Of a DNA stretch of 64,000 bases, positions 36,215 through 47,793 are shown piece by piece; within the stretch, counting starts at the first letter, position 1; every line of letters begins with the position of its first letter. The stretch is taken from the NCBI GenBank assembly GCA_963753545.1, contig CAVWCQ010000001.1, positions 1 to 64,000 on the forward strand, read 5' to 3'. The position numbers were made by a program, and so were the translations under genes. A model generated the notes under the pieces. That model saw only the letters and a program-made list of their open reading frames with translations, was not told the origin of the DNA and searched no databases. The DNA comes from CAVWCQ01 sp963753545. GTDB lineage: Bacteria; Chloroflexota; Anaerolineae; Aggregatilineales; Aggregatilineaceae.

Positions 36215-39200
36215 CTACTCGGCGCTGTTCTCCGTAATCGTGAACAGTGTACCCGCGCTGCGTCCGAATACCTCCGGGAAGTAGAAGGCATAGCCGTGAC
36301 TGGGCATGGTCTGGAACTCGCCGGGGATGGTCGCCCGCACCTGGTAGGTGTAGACGTATGTCCCGTTAGGCAGCCAGTCCGCATACAGGTTTACCTGTTC
36401 GTCGCGCATCTCAGTGTGATCCCAATACCACCAGCCCCAGTACCACCAGGGATCGTAAGTGGGAGCGATGCTTGGCGGCTGGTTGTTCTGGCTGGTCGTC
36501 AGCAGTGAAGTGTCAATCGGTTCCGTCCCAGCCGGGATCGGGTCTTCGAGCACGAAGTAGTAGATATCCTGGGGCAGCGTGATCGTTACGCGAACGGTGA
36601 TCACGTCGCCCATTGTCGCCTGTGTGACGGGTGTCGTCGGATCGTCATTCAGGAAATACTCGCGAGAAACTGTGACACCCCGGCTGATCGGCTTGGCTTC
36701 GGCGGCCCACAGGCGCAGATTGAGGTGAGCCGTGTAGTACAGCACACCGTCTCCTCCGCTGCGGCTGACCGTCAGGCGGTTGACTTCATCCGCCAGCAGA
36801 TCGCGCACCTGAACACGCAGCACCTGACCATCGCGCACGGTGTCCGGCGTGACCGTGCCATCGGTAAGCGGTTCATGATTCAGCACGGCGTTGTAGGTGT
36901 AGTTCCCCTGGAGTTCTCCGGTGGTCACCATCCAGTCGGTGAGCGCCATCACGGACCAGACGGTCTCCTGGGTGGTTTCCCAGTGATCGCCCTGCCGTGC
37001 CACCATCAGCCAGCGCACAACATTGGGCAGCACGTCATAGGTGGGAACGGTGCGAGCCAGTGCTCCCAGCGCCAGCGCGGTTGTGCGCGTATCGCTGTTC
37101 CAGTTCCACCAGTCGATTTCATCTTCTTCCCAGTGCGCGCCCGTTGCCGACATGATCGCGCCCGTTTGCAGATCACTGACTAACTGCGCGACTGCGGGAT
37201 TGTCGGGAGCCGACTTCGTGGTAGGCCATCAGCAGGAACGACAATGACCAGTAGTCCATTTCCAGGCGGTAATCAAGCAGCGTATTGAGTTCGCTCTCGT
37301 TCACCTGCCCGGCCCGCGCAAAGACGTAGAAGTAGAACGCCTGCCGGTTGAGTTCCCAATCGGGTGTATCAATCGTGGGCCGGATCACATCCTGCCGGAC
37401 GAAGTTCAGCGCGCGGTTGAGCATATCCTGGTCGATGGTGAATCCGGCGTCTTGCGCCTCGATCAGGCCCAGCGCGGCGTAGGCGGTCAGATAGGGGTTG
37501 CTCTCCATATTGATGAACCAGCCCCACCCGCCGTCGACATTCTGTTCCGTCGCCAGTTTTTGCAGCGCCTGTTCCAGCACGACGCGCAGATTTTCTTTGA
37601 GTTTGGGATCGTCAATGCCTAACTGCTTCAACGCGCGGTAGGTCACAGCGTTTGGCAGGAAGCGGCTGATCGTCTGCTCAATGCACTGGTGCGGGAAGTT
37701 TTCCAGGAAATCCAGCGAATCGACAGTGGTTACAGCTAACGATGGATCGAGATGCACGACCAGTTCGCCCTGATCGGTATCCAGGCGCGGCGGCAGGCTG
37801 ATCGCTTCGGTGCGCCCGCCCTCGGTGCGGAGAATGCCACCTGTCCCGACCGTATCCGGCGCGGTGTAGCGGTAAACCGGGATCGTACCATCTGGCCCCG
37901 TAGCGAGCGTTGGCTTGGTTGCGTCCTGCGCGCCATTTTCGCCAATCGCGTAGAAGGTCAGGTCCACATAGGGCACATCTTCAACGCGGACCAGCCACTC
38001 GACGCGCGCTCGACCCGCCGGGCTGATCGTGACGGTCTGCGTGGCGTCGCTTTCCAGGGTGACGCCCGTCGCTTCCAGCGTCGCCTGGACCTGCTGCGGC
38101 TGATCGGTGTTATTGTTGATCACGCTTGCCAGCGTCACATGGTCGCCCACAACCATAAAGCGCGGGGTAACGGGACGCGTCAGCAGCGGCAGCGTGCTCA
38201 TCACATCCAGCGCGGCGTCTCCGACTTTCGTTTCGGTGGTCAGGCCGCGCGCGTCGAGATGCCATGTCGTCAGATTATCGGGCAGTGTGACGTGATACGG
38301 TTGCTTTGCCTGTTGCGTCCGTGACGACATGGGGTGCCCAGAGCGGCGTCTGCTGGAAGTCCTCGCGGACAGTGACAGGCGGCGCGCCGGGTGCTTCGGC
38401 CGCCATGGGCGCGGCGGCATCGGCGGCGAATCCCATTTCCTGGGCAGCCGTCGCCGTTGGCATAGGCGCGTTTTGTCCATCCGCCATTCCACCAGCCGCA
38501 TTTTCTACATCCCGCTGCTTGAGGGCTTCATCCGTTTGCACGTCGATCAGTTGTTGCAGCGCGACATTCGTATATACATAGTCGGACTGCATGCCGTAGA
38601 ACTGATCTTCCAGCGAGATGCTGTTCGGCGGCATGAGCGAGAGGATGGCCTGATCGGTCAGAGTAAGGCCGACTTCGGCGCTGACGGGTTCTCCGCGTGA
38701 GTCGCGAGTCTCGACATTAAAGGAGACCGTTTCGCCGGGCTGGGCCATCGTCACGGAGGGGGTGAGGACGATATCCAGCCGCTGGTTGACGGGTGTCACG
38801 TTCAGGGCAATCGTCCCCAGTTTGTAGGACGGGTTCAGGTTTTCCTCGTCCATCCCTTTCATCAGCGTGACCGTCACGTAGATGGTCGGGACGTGCTGCT
38901 CCGTGATCGGCAGTTTGTAAACGAGCGTCGATCCTTCAACACGTTTCACCTCGACGGTCTGGATTCCGACGCGCTCCGTCGTGACCAGCACATAGGACAC
39001 GCCGCTGAACGGAATGGGAACCAGGATTTCTGCCGTATCGCCAGGAACGTAGCTGTCTTTGTCGGCGATCAGATCGATCTGGTCGCTGGGCTGGCCCCAC
39101 CAGATCGGGATACTGCCCGTTACCCACAGCGTCCGGCTGCTGCTGTTTTCGCGTTCGCGCTCGTCACGGACGACAGCCCGCACGCGGTAGATGCCGCCTT

Positions 39201-42118
39201 CTGCCGGGGTAAAGGTGTATTTGGCTGTGCCATCCTGCCCGGTGGTCAGACGAGTGCTTTCGACCTCAGTTTCGGTTTCCTGCCAGTTGTACTGCCCGAA
39301 CTGGCCTTCGATGGGAATCCGTTCCCAGCGGATTTGAATCACCTGCACGTCGATGTTCTGCCCGGCGACAGGTACGCTTTCCGGCGTAACGGCGATCAGG
39401 TCCACGTTGAGCGGGTTGCCTTCCGTGCCGAAGTAACGATCCGTCTTCATGCCAACATAGACGCTGGCTGGGTGAGCCATCACCGTTGCGCTTCCGGCGA
39501 TATACTGCCCGCTTTCGTCGTAGGCTTCGCCTTCCAGTGTGATCAGCATAGGCTTGATCGATGGAGCCTTGGTATTGGCTGCTTCCATGATGATCGTGCC
39601 GTTGGCGTCAGTCGTCAGCGTGCCGCTGCCCATATCCACCCAGCCTATGTACGGCTGCGTGTCATCATAGAACGAATAGTTTCCGGGGCCGCTGTAATTG
39701 AAGTACGCTTCTTCGCCGTGAATCGTCCAGTTCATACTCGCGTTGCTGACCGCTCCGCCGAAGTAGTAGGACGCGGCGGCTGTGGCCTTCAGCGGATCGC
39801 CCTGAATGATCGACGGATTATCCGGCGTCACCGTGACTTTATATTCGGGCACGCGGAATTCCGCGACGGTGAAATAGCCTGTCGCATCATAGCCCGTCTT
39901 ATAGTTGACGGTGATCGTCCCGTTTCCGATAGCAGGCGTCTTCAGCCAGATCCACCTGGCCGTTGAAGGTTCCGAACTCGGTCAGAGTCACGTCTTCATC
40001 AAATACGATCTGCGAACCGTAGTTCAGATCGATGGTGACATGCACCTTTTCCGCTTTGGGCAGGGTATAGGTCATGTCATTGCGATCCCGGATTACGCCT
40101 CGGAAGTAGACGGTCTGGCCGGGACGGTAGATCGGGCGATCTGTGTAGAGATATCCCGAAACAGTGGGAGTATCCGATGTGCTCCACGACATCCAAACAC
40201 CATAATGCCCATCATTCTGGGCCACGGCATAAAACATCGTGTTGCCATTCGAGTCGGAGTAGGGCATTTCGGCGCGGAAAAGGCCATCCTTATCCGTCTG
40301 TCCGGTCGTGATCAGCGTTCCGTCGGTCCAATACAGCATCACCGACGTTTCCTGGACCGGCTCCGCGCTCTGAATATCAGTCACCCAGATCAGCGCTTCG
40401 GTTGGGGAGCGTTTGACGGTCAGGTTAGTGTTGACGACGCCCAGGCCCATCCACTGCTGATCGGTGTAATCGGGAAGGTTTGCCGCCAGCAGATAGACTC
40501 CGGTCGGCAGTTGGCCGCCCTGATCCGAGGCGAGCAGCACTTCATCAGTGCCATATCCATTTTCTGCCTGGAGTTCTTCGGTCCATTCGCGGACCAGATT
40601 TTCACGGGTAGCGAGGTCTTTTACATCCTCATAGTAGTAATAGTTGGAAATGACCTCCCCGATCTTCTCTGTCGGGATGCGGTAAAGCTTAAACCCCGCA
40701 TTAGGCTTGCCGCTGACTCCCAACGCGAGCCGCGTGTTCTCGCGGTAGGCGTTCGTGATGACGAACGATCCGCTTGATGGCAGCCATGCCCGCGCCTCGA
40801 TTGCGCTAGTTGTGAAGGAGAACGTGGTGTCTGTCTCGATCTTATTGCCGTAGATGTCTTCTGCGCCGCGCCAGACGGTGATGACGTAGGTTGTTTCGGG
40901 CTGCGTGGCGAAATTGAGATAGAGCGAGTAGTTATCGTAAACGACAGGCTCCCACGTGACACCTTCGGGCTGCACGATCTGAACCTTACCTTCGAAGGTA
41001 TCCGTGTTCATGGGGGACTTAAAGTAGATCGAGACACCGCTGCCCGGTGAAACGAGGGACTCGCCGTCGCCAGGATAGGTGTAGGCTATTCCGGGATACG
41101 GAATGGTGCTGAAGGAGTAGTTAATGCCCTGCTCGAGTGTCGCTTGACCGGAAGCGCTTTGCGCGCTCGAAGCGATCTGGATCATGTACATGGCCTCGAT
41201 GTGCAGTTTATCGGTTGGTGTAAAAACCAGGGTCCGATCTTCATCCTGCCATTCGAACGTTCCCGCCACGCGATCCCCATTGTAGACCAGCAAAAAGGCT
41301 TCTTCGGTGCTGGCCCGGTTCATCGGCTGGCTGAACTGCACCGAGATCGACCTGTCGAGCAGCACGCCTGACTCGCCCTGGTACGGGCTGACGTTCAGGA
41401 TTTCCGGTGACAGCGTTTTGAAGCGCCAGGTGTAGCTGGTGTCCAGCGTCGATCCGGTCACATCAGTCAGGCCCGCCGCGACGCTAACCGTATAGGTAGT
41501 GCCGCCCGCCAGTGGTTTGCTCGGTGTGAACTGGTAGATCGACGTGTTGATCCATTCACCCGTGCCTTCAATCGGCGGATCAGAGACCAGCGGCTGCGGC
41601 AGTTGATCGAGTTGTTCCGTCGAGACGAGAGGAACTACCGGGCGGTTAAACGACACCGTGATCGTTGCATCGGCGGCAACTCCGGTTGCATCCGCTGCCG
41701 GAATCACGGCAGAAACTTCCAGAAGGCCGACGGTCTGCACGAAGAATTCATACGGGTCTTCGAGTGCGAGTCCATTCGCGGCCTTTGCGCCCGTCCCGAT
41801 GACAACCTTGTAGCGGGTCGCCCGCTGCCAGCCGTCAATGGGTCTAAAACTGACCGTTCGTCCATCTGTCCAACCAAACATGCCCTGCGCGGCAGGTTCC
41901 ATTGTCCAGGCCGCCTCAACACTGGCGGGGTCCATTTCCTCATCGAAAGTGACTGTTACGCCACCATCGGGCGCGACTTCTTCGCCCGGATACGGCGTCA
42001 CGTCGATCACGTTGGGTGGGTACTGGGTATCCGTTTGCGCCAGCACCACTCCGGCCAGAACTATCGTTCCTATCAGCGGAACGATGGCTCCCAAGGTGAA
42101 AAGTCTAAACCGTTTCAC
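36215..42118 (-). CDS. Secreted alpha-2-macroglobulin-family protein with thioester, three frameshifts
   Basis: Four minus-strand frames (42118-39940, about 39940-38310, 38310-37200, 37200-36215) make one protein of about 1,960 residues. It starts with a signal peptide (GAIVPLIGTIVLAGVVLAQ). Repeated bacterial Ig-like domains follow, with motifs such as VTVTFDEEMDPASVEAAW. Next come macroglobulin domains (TDRPIYRPGQTVYFRGVIRD) and the thioester domain with HQCIEQTISRFLPNA; the CxEQ motif lies at about 37674-37685. An alpha/alpha toroid (NVDGGWGWFINMESNPYLTA) and a receptor-binding-like C-terminal domain complete it. Bacterial A2Ms trap foreign proteases through the thioester. This one has no lipobox, and no pbpC partner is near. 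Frame breaks lie near 39940, 38310 and 37200; each resumes with clear homology, so sequence errors are likely. Confidence 0.88.
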
Positions 42119-42200
42119 TGTCTAAACTCCCTTTGAAATGGCAAGTTCAATCACACTAAGGACGATTGACCAGCCCAATAAGTTCCCGCATGGTGATTAT

Positions 42201-42213
42201 ATGATCGGATCAT
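42201..42213. promoter_or_regulatory. Palindrome ATGATCGGATCAT upstream of A2M
   Basis: Perfect 6-base arms surround one central base, next to TATATGA-like AT-rich sequence about 85 bases upstream of the A2M start on the minus strand. A dimeric regulator could bind here. Confidence 0.35.
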
Positions 42214-42269
42214 GTGCGGCGCTGTCTGAGTCTGTTCGGCGCTTTTTTCTCATCTATATCTTCAAATTC

Positions 42270-42490
42270 GTACTTAAGGTTCAACTTTAAGGGAGTATTT
42301 TGCAGGGCACATTGGGTGTATGCTAAAGATAAGCGCCTGCCACCTGTGCCCTCGGAGCTGTAGGCGTAAGCGCTAATATGCTCCGCTAAAAATCGTCCGA
42401 AACAGAGGCTTGATTAGGGTTAGAAAACCATTTGTGAGGATGCCAAAAAATAATACTTTGGCGGATCGCCACGCGGCGAAGTGATCAACT
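42270..42490 (-). repeat. Dispersed intergenic repeat, copy B (221 bp)
   Basis: This is the reverse-oriented copy of the element at 12961-13191. The exact 32-base block is at 42270-42301, the 16-base block at 42458-42473 and the AGTTGATC match at 42483-42490 (reverse strand). The middle is diverged and of nearly equal length. It holds no open frame. It lies about 150 bases upstream of the A2M start. Confidence 0.7.
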
Positions 42491-42650
42491 AATTTTTTTG
42501 AAAAGTTTGTTAGTACCAAATCCTACAGCCACAACCAAACTGCAACAGGTATCTGACAGTGGATGCTGATTGACCTGTGGCCTTACTTGCATTATCCTGA
42601 AATCATCAACGGGGTAACGTGGAGAAATCGGGATAAATCGCAAATCACTG

Positions 42651-42743
42651 GTGAGTACACTGATTTTGCTGGTGCTCCTGGCGTTGGTGATCGCTGTCGT
42701 TCGCGCGGCGATGTCCCATGAGCCAGAAGAGCAGAAGTCGTGA
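42651..42743 (+). CDS. Possible 30-residue single-pass membrane peptide
   Basis: A GTG-started frame encodes a short hydrophobic helix (LILLVLLALVIAVVRAA) followed by a charged tail SHEPEEQKS. This is a typical small membrane protein layout. There is no good ribosome site directly before the GTG; a GGAG lies 27 bases upstream without a suitable start codon. It stands alone on the plus strand. Confidence 0.3.
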   Translation: MSTLILLVLLALVIAVVRAAMSHEPEEQKS

Positions 42744-42793
42744 CGGAGAAGCGGGGGCGACTAACAGCCGCCCCCACTGACTGTTAAACGAGG

Positions 42794-44942
42794 TTACACC
42801 ACGCGTTCGCGGATCGCCGCGCTGGCATAGTCCAGAATGGACACAACAATCGCAATCGCCAGCACCGCGACGCCCGCCTGCTTGTATTGCAGCAGATTGA
42901 TCTGCTGTTGCAGCAGGAAGCCGATACCGCCGCCGCCCACGAAACCGATGATCGTGGACATGCGGACGTTGATATCCCAGCGGTACATGGTAAACGAGAT
43001 ATACGGCGGGACAATCTGCGGCACGACGCCGTAGATGATCGTCTGCAAACGTGTCGCGCCCGTCGCCGTGATCGCTTCAATCGGCCCGGCGTCGATACTT
43101 TCCACCTGCTCCGAGTAGAGCTTGCCCAGCGATGCAATCGAATGCAGCGTCAGGGCCAGCACACCCGCGAACGGTCCCACACCGACCCAGATCACGAACA
43201 CAATACCCATGATCAGCGGTTCGATGGAGCGCAGCGCGTTGAGGATCGTGCGCGACGTGTTATAGACTGCCATGCCCAGCGGGAAGGTGATATACGTGCC
43301 CGATAGTCCACCCGCCAGCCCTGCCAGAATGCCGCCCATCAGCGCCGCCTGAGCGATGTAGGCGCGCACGCTGGTGCCCAGGATCGTCCATTCCGCCGCC
43401 GAGGGTTTGCGCTCGTCCACGATGCGCGACAGATCCAGGATGTACGCGGCAATCACCACCGTCAGAATGAACCCCGCCACCGAGAGAATCGAGCGGATAA
43501 GTTGATCGGTGCGCGTTTCGTCGCGTCGCGGCTTATTGATGCCCACCAGATCGCGGAACAGCAGGACCATCACCTGCGCGCCAAGCAGACCCAGGATCAA
43601 AATCGTCAGCAGGCCGAGCAGCACCGCCTGCGCCCCGATGTAGGCGACAATCGCCATCAGGATGACGCCGCTCAGGAAGCCGAGCACCGCCCCCAGAACA
43701 TGGCTGATCGGGCCGCGCACGGTGCGCAGCAGCCCCGCCGCCGTTGTCGCTGCCGCCGATCCGACGAGGAAACCCCCGCCCAGCGCCGCGATCCCGATGA
43801 TGGTCATATCGATCAACTTGCCGATGGTTTTGCAGAATTCAGCCAGATAAGTGGGCAGAGAGAAATGATGATCGCCCAGCGTGATCTTGTCGCCACTAAG
43901 TTCCTTGCCTACCCACAGGCCCAGCCCGCCCAGGATACCCGTCACAACGATGATGACTGCCAGCAGCAGAATGCTGATCACGAAAGCCCGCACGCGAATC
44001 AAGGGACTTTCGTGTGGAAGTTTAATCTGATTGAGACGGCGCGAGGTCAGAAGAAAGGCCGTGATCGCGGCAGCGATCTCCAGCAGCCCTAGCACCGGCA
44101 CATCCTCACCAAGCTTGACGCCCCACTCACCCAGCGGCCCCAGCAGTACGTAACCGAGCGCCGCGCCAACGGGCATCAGGATAAAACCGATCAGGACCGT
44201 GCCCAGCGGCAGACCAACCTGTTTCATCAGGTTGCGTGCCGACGTGAAGCTGAGCACTACTGAGATCGGCACAGCCAGCGTGGTTGCCATCAGCGCCAGG
44301 AAGATCGTCTCGATCATCTTGTCGATCACGTCTTTACTGGTCTTGCTGAAGTACGGCCAACCCGTGTACCATGCCGAGCGGACCTGTACCTGCTGGGTGG
44401 TATCAGCCAGCCCGCGCCCGCGTGGAACTTTCACCTCGACGCTGAAATCGCCTTCGTCGTTGATGTCGAAGCGGCTGCCCGCGTTGGCCCGGTTCGTGGT
44501 TATTCGGTCAAAGGGGATATTCTGACCGCCTTCGCGCACAAGCTGCATTTCGGCAAACGCGCCCTTGTGGAAGTTGTGCCCCTCGACCACGATTGCTTGA
44601 TCCTGTTCGACACAGACCGGGCATGCTGATATAAGGTTCGCTCCCGCTGTGATCGCTGGGCAGTTCAAGACGGTCTGTCGGGTTTGCTCCGTCAGGACAG
44701 CCGAACGGCACATCGAATTTGGTGTCGTGGATGGTCAGATCGCGGTCAAAAATATTGGGGGCAAACAGTTCGCTCAGCGCCCGCTGGACCGACGATGTGC
44801 GCGATGGATCTTGCACTTCGTCCAGGCTGATATCGGTTTTATGCCAGCCGTAGGTGTAGATGATGACACCGAAGACCACCACCAGCACGATCAGCAGCAC
44901 GCGCAGCGCAGTACGGACGGAGGGGGGATTAGTTTCAAACAT
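42794..44942 (-). CDS. phnE: Phosphonate-type ABC transporter permease PhnE with large insertions, one frameshift
   Basis: The C-terminal 160 residues are canonical PhnE: LRSIEPLIMGIVFVIWVGVG, GPIEAITATGATRLQ (the ATPase-coupling loop) and IGFVGGGGIGFLL. The first permease helices are found much earlier (IFLALMATTLAVPISVVLSF, SARNLM). Between them about 320 residues (about 43268-44221) of extra membrane helices are inserted where normal PhnE has none. A further N-terminal part has one membrane helix (LRVLLIVLVVVFGVIIYTY) and an IPT/TIG-like extracellular domain (VVEGHNFHKGAFAEMQLV) near 44378-44626. The frame changes near 44690. The gene starts 10 bases after phnC. It should import phosphonate, phosphite or another phosphate analogue with PhnC and PhnD. 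The full length of about 715 residues is over twice the family norm. Confidence 0.82.
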
Positions 44943-44951
44943 GGCGGCCTC

Positions 44952-45710
44952 CTATGCGATCTCGACGCGGATTGCGTCTTCGCCGTAGATATCCCGGAAA
45001 CGCTGATCATCAATAGCATCCGGCAGGCCGTCAAACTCGATCTTGCCGTCTTTGAGAGCAATAATCCGATCCGCATAGGTGCGGGCCAGACTGAAAAAAT
45101 GCAGGCTGCACAAAATAGTAATGCCATCTTCTTTATTGAGCGCTTCCAAATATTTCATCACAGAATGAGAGGTAGCAGGGTCCAGGCTGGCTACGGGTTC
45201 GTCCGCCAGCATCAGTTCGGGATTCTGCATCAGAGCGCGGGCGATCCCGACACGCTGCTGCTGCCCGCCGCTGAGTTGGTCGGCGCGGATGTACGCCTTA
45301 TCGCGGATGCCCACCCGTTCCAACTTTTGCAGCGCGACCTGCTTGTCCTGCCGCGAAAAGTAATTGACAAAACTCCACATAGGGCTGGTATAGCCCAGGC
45401 GTCCCGCCAGCACATTGGTGATCACCGGGGCGCGCTTGACCAGATTAAAATGCTGGAAGATCATGCCGATGCGGCGGCGGATCAGGCGCAGTTCTTCATC
45501 GGTAGCAGCGGTGACATCCATCCCATTCCATTCGATCCGCCCATCGGTGGGATCGATCAGGCGGTTGATGCAGCGCAGCAGCGTTGATTTGCCGGACCCA
45601 CTCAGCCCGATAATCACTAAAAATTGGCGGTCCGGGATTTCGAAGGAAATGTCATTCAGCGCCCGCACGCCGTTATCATAAATTTTGGTCAGGTGTTCAA
45701 TTTTGAGCAT
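44952..45710 (-). CDS. phnC: Phosphonate-type ABC transporter ATP-binding protein
   Basis: A full ABC ATPase of about 252 residues. Walker A is GLSGSGKSTLLRCINRL near residue 36, the Q-loop is GMIFQHFNLV, the signature is LSGGQQQRVGIARALMQ near 145 and Walker B is ELMLADEPVASLD. The H-loop is replaced in position by LCSLHFFSLA, as is usual in PhnC. It powers import with PhnE and PhnD, its immediate neighbours in the order phnD-phnC-phnE. The start at 45710 (MLKIEHL) is preferred since GAGGT lies upstream; an in-frame ATG 18 bases earlier is weaker. Confidence 0.92.
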   Translation of the reverse strand: MLKIEHLTKIYDNGVRALNDISFEIPDRQFLVIIGLSGSGKSTLLRCINRLIDPTDGRIEWNGMDVTAATDEELRLIRRRIGMIFQHFNLVKRAPVITNVLAGRLGYTSPMWSFVNYFSRQDKQVALQKLERVGIRDKAYIRADQLSGGQQQRVGIARALMQNPELMLADEPVASLDPATSHSVMKYLEALNKEDGITILCSLHFFSLARTYADRIIALKDGKIEFDGLPDAIDDQRFRDIYGEDAIRVEIA

Positions 45711-45791
45711 GGATACCTCAAGGTACAAATCGGGCAGAGGAGTTGCCTCGCTCTGCCCGTCTTAAAATCAGTGTTGACTCGGTGTTAAAAA

Positions 45792-46848
45792 TTAGCCGCC
45801 GAGGATGTCTTCTTCCGTCTGGCCCAGCACCTGCATCTGCTGGCGAACGACATCATACGCCTCGTCGCCGATGGGCGTCAGGGTCGACCAACCGTAGAAG
45901 TCTGCATTACCGATAGACTGTGCCCACTGATCCGTGCCGGAGAAGGCGATCAAGGCATCAATAATCTGGGTGCGCAGTTCAGCCGGGAAGTCGGGGCCGA
46001 AGCTCAGCGTATCATTCGGGATAGGCTGGCTGATGCGCAGAATGCGGACCTTGTCCACGATGTCGGCAGCCTGGTCACGGACGTTCGCGCGGGCATCCAG
46101 GATGCGGATATCGCCCACGAACAGACTGGTGCTGCCGTCGTCATCGGTCTGAATATTCGACTGATCAACCGTCAGATCGTAGGGTTCCGGCATATCGCCG
46201 TAGTTCCATGCCGCATGGCCTTCGGGCATAAGCGGCGGGCTGAAGAAGGTCGTGCCAAAGTCCACTTCGCCATTGTACACGGCGAGAACGGTCTGGTTGT
46301 GGCCACCCGTCTGCACTTCGCTGCCGGGGACGATGCCAGCGGTCTGCAATTCGACAGAGGGAACAATGTAACCAGAGGTTGAGCCGGTGATCGCCGTAAC
46401 CCCAGGTCTTGCCTGCCAGATCGCCAAAGGTGAAGATGTCGCTGTCGCGGCGGACAATGTATTCCGCCCAGTAGACAGGCCAGCCGAAACGAACAGCAGC
46501 CGCGCCAACTTCAACACCGCAGCGGTTATTCGCAATGACGTACCCAGCCGCCGGGATGAATCCGATGGTCTTATCGGGAGCGGCGCACATCGCTTCGATG
46601 GTCGCTGCATACGAGGTGGGGACGAACACTTCGAAGTTCAGGCCGGTCGCTTCTTTCAGCGCCTGCGCCATCACTTCACCACCCGACACAATAACACTGG
46701 CTTCGACTGAGGGGACGAAGTAAACCTGGATCGGGTTGCCTTCCGAGCCAAGATCGCCCTGGGCAGCAGCATGATGCTGGGGGAGTGCCTGGACGACCGA
46801 GAGCGCGACGACTGCGATCACTAACAAGGAGAAAAGCCGTTTCTTCAT
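45792..46848 (-). CDS. phnD: Phosphonate-type substrate-binding protein PhnD, one frameshift near 46390
   Basis: The N-terminal frame gives a signal peptide (RLFSLLVIAVVALSVVQA) and the start of a type-II binding fold (GNPIQVYFVPSVEASVIVSG, FVPTSYAATIEAM). It breaks after GKTWGYGD. The next frame resumes at once with GSTSGYIVPSVEL, the ligand-binding block of the PhnD/PtxB family, and runs to the normal end. The combined length of about 350 residues is normal. In a monoderm cell it would be tethered or held near the membrane, yet there is no lipobox Cys. AAGGAG lies before the ATG at 46848. Ligand may be phosphonate, phosphite or hypophosphite; no C-P lyase or ptxD gene is in the window. Confidence 0.87.
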
Positions 46849-46970
46849 GTTGCGTTTAGCTCCTTAAAATCTAGTGGTTAAAAAGGTGCATGGGGTTGCC
46901 CCAATGGGCAGAACTGCACGCCCATCATTGTATGATCAAACGCCCAACGCGACAAATTTTAAACCTCTGG

Positions 46971-47697
46971 CTATGGGTGCAGCCGCTTCCAGCGCGCCCA
47001 GAGTTTATTCATCCGATCTTCCAGCCGGGTCTCGAAAGATGGGCCAAGCTGCGTGGTCAGGTCGTCTTCATTCGGAAAAACGACATAGGGCACGTCGAAT
47101 CCCCGGATATTGATGATCTCGGCGTTCTGGCGCGGTCAGGTCCTGCCAGTCGATATCTTTGTAGAGGAATGCCAGCCGTTCGTCGGCCAAACCGTGTTCC
47201 AGAACACTGTCCGGTTTATCCGGATTAAAGCGCTTGCGGTTTTTGCGCAGTGATTCCGAGTACGGCACGTCAATATAGAAGATAGCGGCCTGCTTGAGGA
47301 TGGTATCGCTCAGGTGCGGGTATGCAGCCCGGTACCCGCCGTGTTCAGCCCCGCGTGAAAACTCGATCAAGGCCGTCCGGGTTTGCAGCGCTTCAGGGCG
47401 ATCCCGCACGAACTTATCATATTCCAGGCTGAGCCGTTCGATCAGGAGATGCCATAGATCGTGGTGGATAAAAATGCCTTCCGCTGTGGTGTGCAGACGC
47501 GGCCTGTTGAACTTCTTGTCCAGCAGATCGTCTTCTTCAAACCATGTCCACAGCATCGGAAAGTCATCGAATTCGACCAGCGGCCCGATGTGATAGCGGT
47601 TGCGCCGCACTTCATCCGGCAGATGGTGCAGGTAGTTGATCAGTTCACTTTTGCCCGCTGCCGGGCGTCCATTCAAAATGAGGATTGGGAGTGTCAT
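46971..47697 (-). CDS. P-loop kinase/NTPase of unknown substrate, one frameshift near 47120
   Basis: The protein begins with a strand and Walker A at residue about 8 (ILNGRPAAGKSELINYL), followed by a nucleoside-kinase-like pattern with RRNRYHIGPLVEFDDFP and FYIDVPYSESLRKNRKRFN. The lid-like RKNRKR stretch is rich in arginine. The frame breaks near 47120. The next frame continues with INIRGFDVPYVVFPNEDDLT and ends at a TAG at 46971 after LWARWKRLHP, giving about 241 residues. The broken form would stop at 47068 with unrelated residues. I do not recognise a named family. It lies upstream of phnD on the same strand, with a gap of about 120 bases. Confidence 0.7.
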
Positions 47698-47756
47698 ACG
47701 TTGCCCATAAGTTTGCAGGATAACCTGGAACCGATTGTATCCTGCTATGAAGTTGT

Positions 47757-47784
47757 GCGCGAAAGAATAGCTATTCTTTCGCGC
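47757..47784. terminator. 28-base perfect palindrome after the SDR fragment
   Basis: GCGCGAAAGAATAG is followed directly by its exact reverse complement. It lies 10 bases beyond the stop codon of the SDR remnant and 60 bases before the kinase gene on the minus strand. There is no T-run, so termination is possible but not certain; it could also be a protein site. Confidence 0.5.
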
Positions 47785-47793
47785 ATCAATTGG

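Larger units (their letters stand above)
42119..42793. other. 675-bp intergenic region with palindrome, repeat copy B, small ORF and hairpin
   Basis: It separates the A2M gene from phnE. It holds a 13-base perfect palindrome ATGATC-G-GATCAT (42201-42213) about 85 bases upstream of the A2M start, the dispersed repeat copy B (42270-42490), a possible 30-residue membrane peptide gene (42651-42743) and a hairpin GGGGGCG/CGCCCCC (42753-42775) just beyond the phnE stop. Confidence 0.6.

Noticed and set aside
38893..39966. 357-codon open frame on the plus strand
   Set aside because: It is antisense to the A2M gene; the composition is Arg/His/Asp-rich as expected for a shadow frame.
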